NCBI GenBank assembly: GCA_037577475.1
Contig: CM075192.1
Location: 13,549,908 to 13,613,907 of the forward strand
DNA: 64,000 bases
Source of the DNA: Chaunax sp. Z400
Lineage: Eukaryota; Chordata; Actinopteri; Lophiiformes; Chaunacidae
Direction: 5' to 3'
The notes beneath the pieces were generated by a model, which was not told where the DNA came from, made no database searches, and saw only the letters and a list, made by a program, of their open reading frames with translations. Positions 62,301 to 64,000 of this stretch are shown in pieces; the first letter of the stretch is position 1, and every line of letters starts with the position of its first letter. The position numbers were made by a program, and so were the translations under genes.

Positions 62301-64000
62301 CAGTAATACTATCCTCATATTATAATCACCTGATGCACAATGATTTAGGAAACATTATCAACGGGCTTCTGAATGTCTCTCAGTTTTAGTTTGCAGTGAA
62401 AAATGTCTAATATTTATACAATTTGGTTCCTTTCAAAGTACAATACATGTTGTATATCCATATTTTGTTGTGGACAATGGTCTACAGAGATTTGGTATTA
62501 TTCATATTTTTGGTTTTCTATATAGTTAGGAAAATAACAACAGAGCCCCTCGTTGGAGACATGGAAACATTGCTGGGGTTCATACATTCGTTAAAGAGAT
62601 GAACTTCTGGCTTTCACACAGCCTCATACCAATGTTGAGTCAGTTGGAAAATGACAGGACCTTTACAAATGAATTTGTGATGCTCCTGTGTGATATCTGG
62701 CACACACAACAAGGCAACCAAAAGGTTATGTATATTGTACAAGGTTGCAGATTGTTTGCTGCAACACGCTGCTAAGCCGTCTTGTTATTTTGTCCTTTGC
62801 ACAGAGGGAGAGCAGCTCTCTATTCTGGCATGTAACCAGTTGGGCTTTTTTTTCTTTCTTTTTTTAATCAAACATTTTGTAGCTTAAGTAGCTTGCAAAA
62901 CCAAGAGTCAATTCTGTCCCTTTCAAATAATCTCTATCCAATTAATCATTCCCAATTTAGAATGGAAATGATTTTACTTTTAAAATGACAGGAGTTGCAG
63001 ATAAGCAACATGTAGGGAACAGTAGTATGTTGAAATGTAAAAAAAGAGATTAAGTGTCGATACTCAAAAAAAATATTGCGATATAGAACCTAATCAAAAA
63101 CAGATATAGACTGTAGGTGAGTGCATATTCTCTAATTAATGAAGAATAGAATGGGCTTAATCATATACAGTACCTTGCTGCTGGAACATGAGCATGGTTT
63201 GTGGGGACGTGTGGACAGGGAGTGAGTGGGTCCGTTGCACAGAGCTGCGACTCTGACTTGGCATGCTGTTACTGCCCCCAGGGTTGGCAAACCACAGGTT
63301 CTGTAGAGGAAAACACAAATGGTCATTATGCAAATGAAACTCATCCCAGGAGGTTGACATGGTTTGCTTGTCATTCAGCACAAACTCTTCAAACTATGAT
63401 AACCATCTATTTATATCAAAATGTGATGCCCGTAACCCTTTGACTGATTAAACTGCCAAAGTCCTCTGTAAAAGAACAAATGTTATATTTAGCAAGTATA
63501 TTATAACATCTTGAGCTTGTCATCAAGCATGTCAATACCTTCAGACACAGTAAAAGATAAAAGTGAAGAATTCAAACTTTTGTGGAAAATTCTTCTAGCT
63601 AAAAATATGAAGTCAGGTTAAATTATCCTAAACTATTACTTTAAGCTGTGAAGTCATCTTTTTTTTTAACAAATTCTCAAATAATCAAAAAACCGACATG
63701 GCATGAGAAATATGGTCTATCCACAATTTAAAGCAAGTTACATGTGTCACAAATTTGGTGTTAAAATGCTCATGGAATGACTGGAATACTGACTTGTCTA
63801 CCCTGGCCTGCCAGCACAGGACTAGTGAGAGAGTGGCGTGGAGATGCTCCCCCAATCCCACTGGGACTCAGAAGACCTATGCGCCCGGCTGGGAGTCCAC
63901 GAGGGGTCATCTGGAACGGCCTTTGGCCGCGCCGTGCTACACCTCCACTCACAGAGCCTGCTGTGGGGAGGGAGTTGGACCCATAGGTCCAGCTGGTGTA
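59350..64000 (-). CDS. samd4a: Smaug homologue 1 (SAMD4A), C-terminal part, runs off the right edge
   Basis: Smaug proteins bind stem-loop mRNA elements through a SAM domain and repress translation or promote mRNA decay in the cytoplasm. Only the C-terminal tail is in the window, so the SAM domain itself is not seen. Four segments join in frame: 64000-63794, 63300-63174, 60010-59927 and 59378-59350, giving about 148 residues. Recognisable blocks are GIGGASPRHSLTSP and GQGRQ, then NLWFANPGGSNSMPSQ, VQRTHSLPVHTSPQTMLMFQ, LESLCLSMTEHALG and the final DGTDRTSTI followed by TAA. These match the vertebrate SAMD4A C-terminus. NLWFANPGGSNSMPS and the neighbouring SOCS gene favour SAMD4A over SAMD4B. 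All four introns or ends have GT/AG borders and consistent phases. Confidence 0.92.
59379..59926 (-). other. samd4a intron
   Basis: Bounded by GTAAGT and CTCCGCAG. Nothing else recognised inside. Confidence 0.85.
59927..60010 (-). CDS. samd4a: samd4a coding exon
   Basis: 84 bp between acceptor TTCTCTCAG and a strong donor GTAAGT. With the carried-over G it encodes ECQVPGADLEINPTLESLCL then SMTEHALG. It ends with one base that pairs with AT of the next exon to make Asp. Confidence 0.92.
60011..63173 (-). other. samd4a intron with a SINE
   Basis: Bounded by GTACTG and TCTCTCAG. It contains a tRNA-derived SINE on the opposite strand (61905-62078). The rest is AT-rich unique sequence and no further coding exon was recognised. 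Confidence 0.85.
61905..62078 (+). repeat. tRNA-derived SINE, antisense in samd4a intron
   Basis: The head has the perfect type-II tRNA A-box TGGCTGAGTGG (61918-61928), as in Leu/Ser-like tRNAs. A decayed B-box region (TGGTTAAGTTACAGC), a body with CATTTCACACCCTTCTCTCTCC and TTTCCTGTCTTG, and an A-rich tail (AAAAATGCTAAAAATAATCCAAAAA) follow. It matches a common teleost SINE whose tail fragment also occurs at 6218-6305. Confidence 0.8.
63174..63300 (-). CDS. samd4a: samd4a coding exon
   Basis: 127 bp, starts in phase 0 after acceptor TTTTCCTCTACAG. It encodes NLWFANPGGSNSMPSQSRSS and VQRTHSLPVHTSPQTMLMFQ plus QQ. It ends CAAG before donor GTACTG, a weak but usable donor that leaves one base for the next codon. 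Confidence 0.92.
63301..63793 (-). other. samd4a intron
   Basis: Bounded by GTCAGT and CCTCTACAG. No other feature recognised. Confidence 0.85.
63794..64000 (-). CDS. samd4a: samd4a coding segment (partial exon, continues right)
   Basis: Open in frame from the window edge: YTSWTYGSNSLPTAGSVSGG, then MTPRGLPAGRIGLLSPSGIG and ASPRHSLTSPVLAGQGRQ. The donor GTCAGT follows the CAA codon (phase 0). An internal CCCCACAG at about 63961 could be an acceptor, which would make the exon end there, but the frame stays open to the edge. Confidence 0.85.

Overview
The window looks like teleost fish nuclear DNA. It has spliced vertebrate genes, an AT-rich background and relics of transposons typical of fish: Tc1/mariner, hAT, fish LINEs and tRNA-derived SINEs. 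Only two protein-coding genes can be supported. Both lie on the minus strand in the right-hand 11 kb. Nothing looks bacterial, viral or CRISPR-like.

Positions 1-52,870 are a gene desert. I found no credible coding exon there. It holds mostly unique, AT-rich sequence with scattered decayed mobile elements. These are two Tc1-like relics (4935-5150 and 9765-10625), a mariner-type MITE split by a second repeat (25168-26039), a small hAT-like element (34281-34815), a LINE relic with an RNase H segment (38640-39510), a 1.9-kb hAT-like element with near-perfect 8-bp target duplications and other repeats nested in it (40272-42170), and a LINE relic on the minus strand (45340-46320). Two SINE pieces and a three-copy unassigned repeat family are also present.

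Positions 52,870-56,380 hold a SOCS-family gene of the SOCS4/5 class. The 540-residue coding region is a single exon (54700 down to 53078). A 5' UTR with three short upstream ORFs, a probable intron, a non-coding first exon and an ETS-type promoter motif lie upstream. Positions 59,350-64,000 hold the 3' end of samd4a (the Smaug1 RNA-binding translational repressor). Four coding segments join in frame and end in DGTDRTSTI-stop; the rest of the gene lies beyond the right edge.

The order samd4a then socs, in the same direction, matches the human SAMD4A-GCH1-WDHD1-SOCS4 block as I recall it. GCH1 and WDHD1 are absent from the space between. This supports calling the SOCS gene the fish SOCS4-position orthologue, which may be named socs9 in some fish databases. 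The two genes are neighbours by ancestry; nothing shows that they share a pathway. I found no clear novel system. The points most worth a second look are the mixed SOCS4/SOCS5 character of the SOCS protein, its upstream ORFs, the loss of the two intervening genes and the nested transposons.
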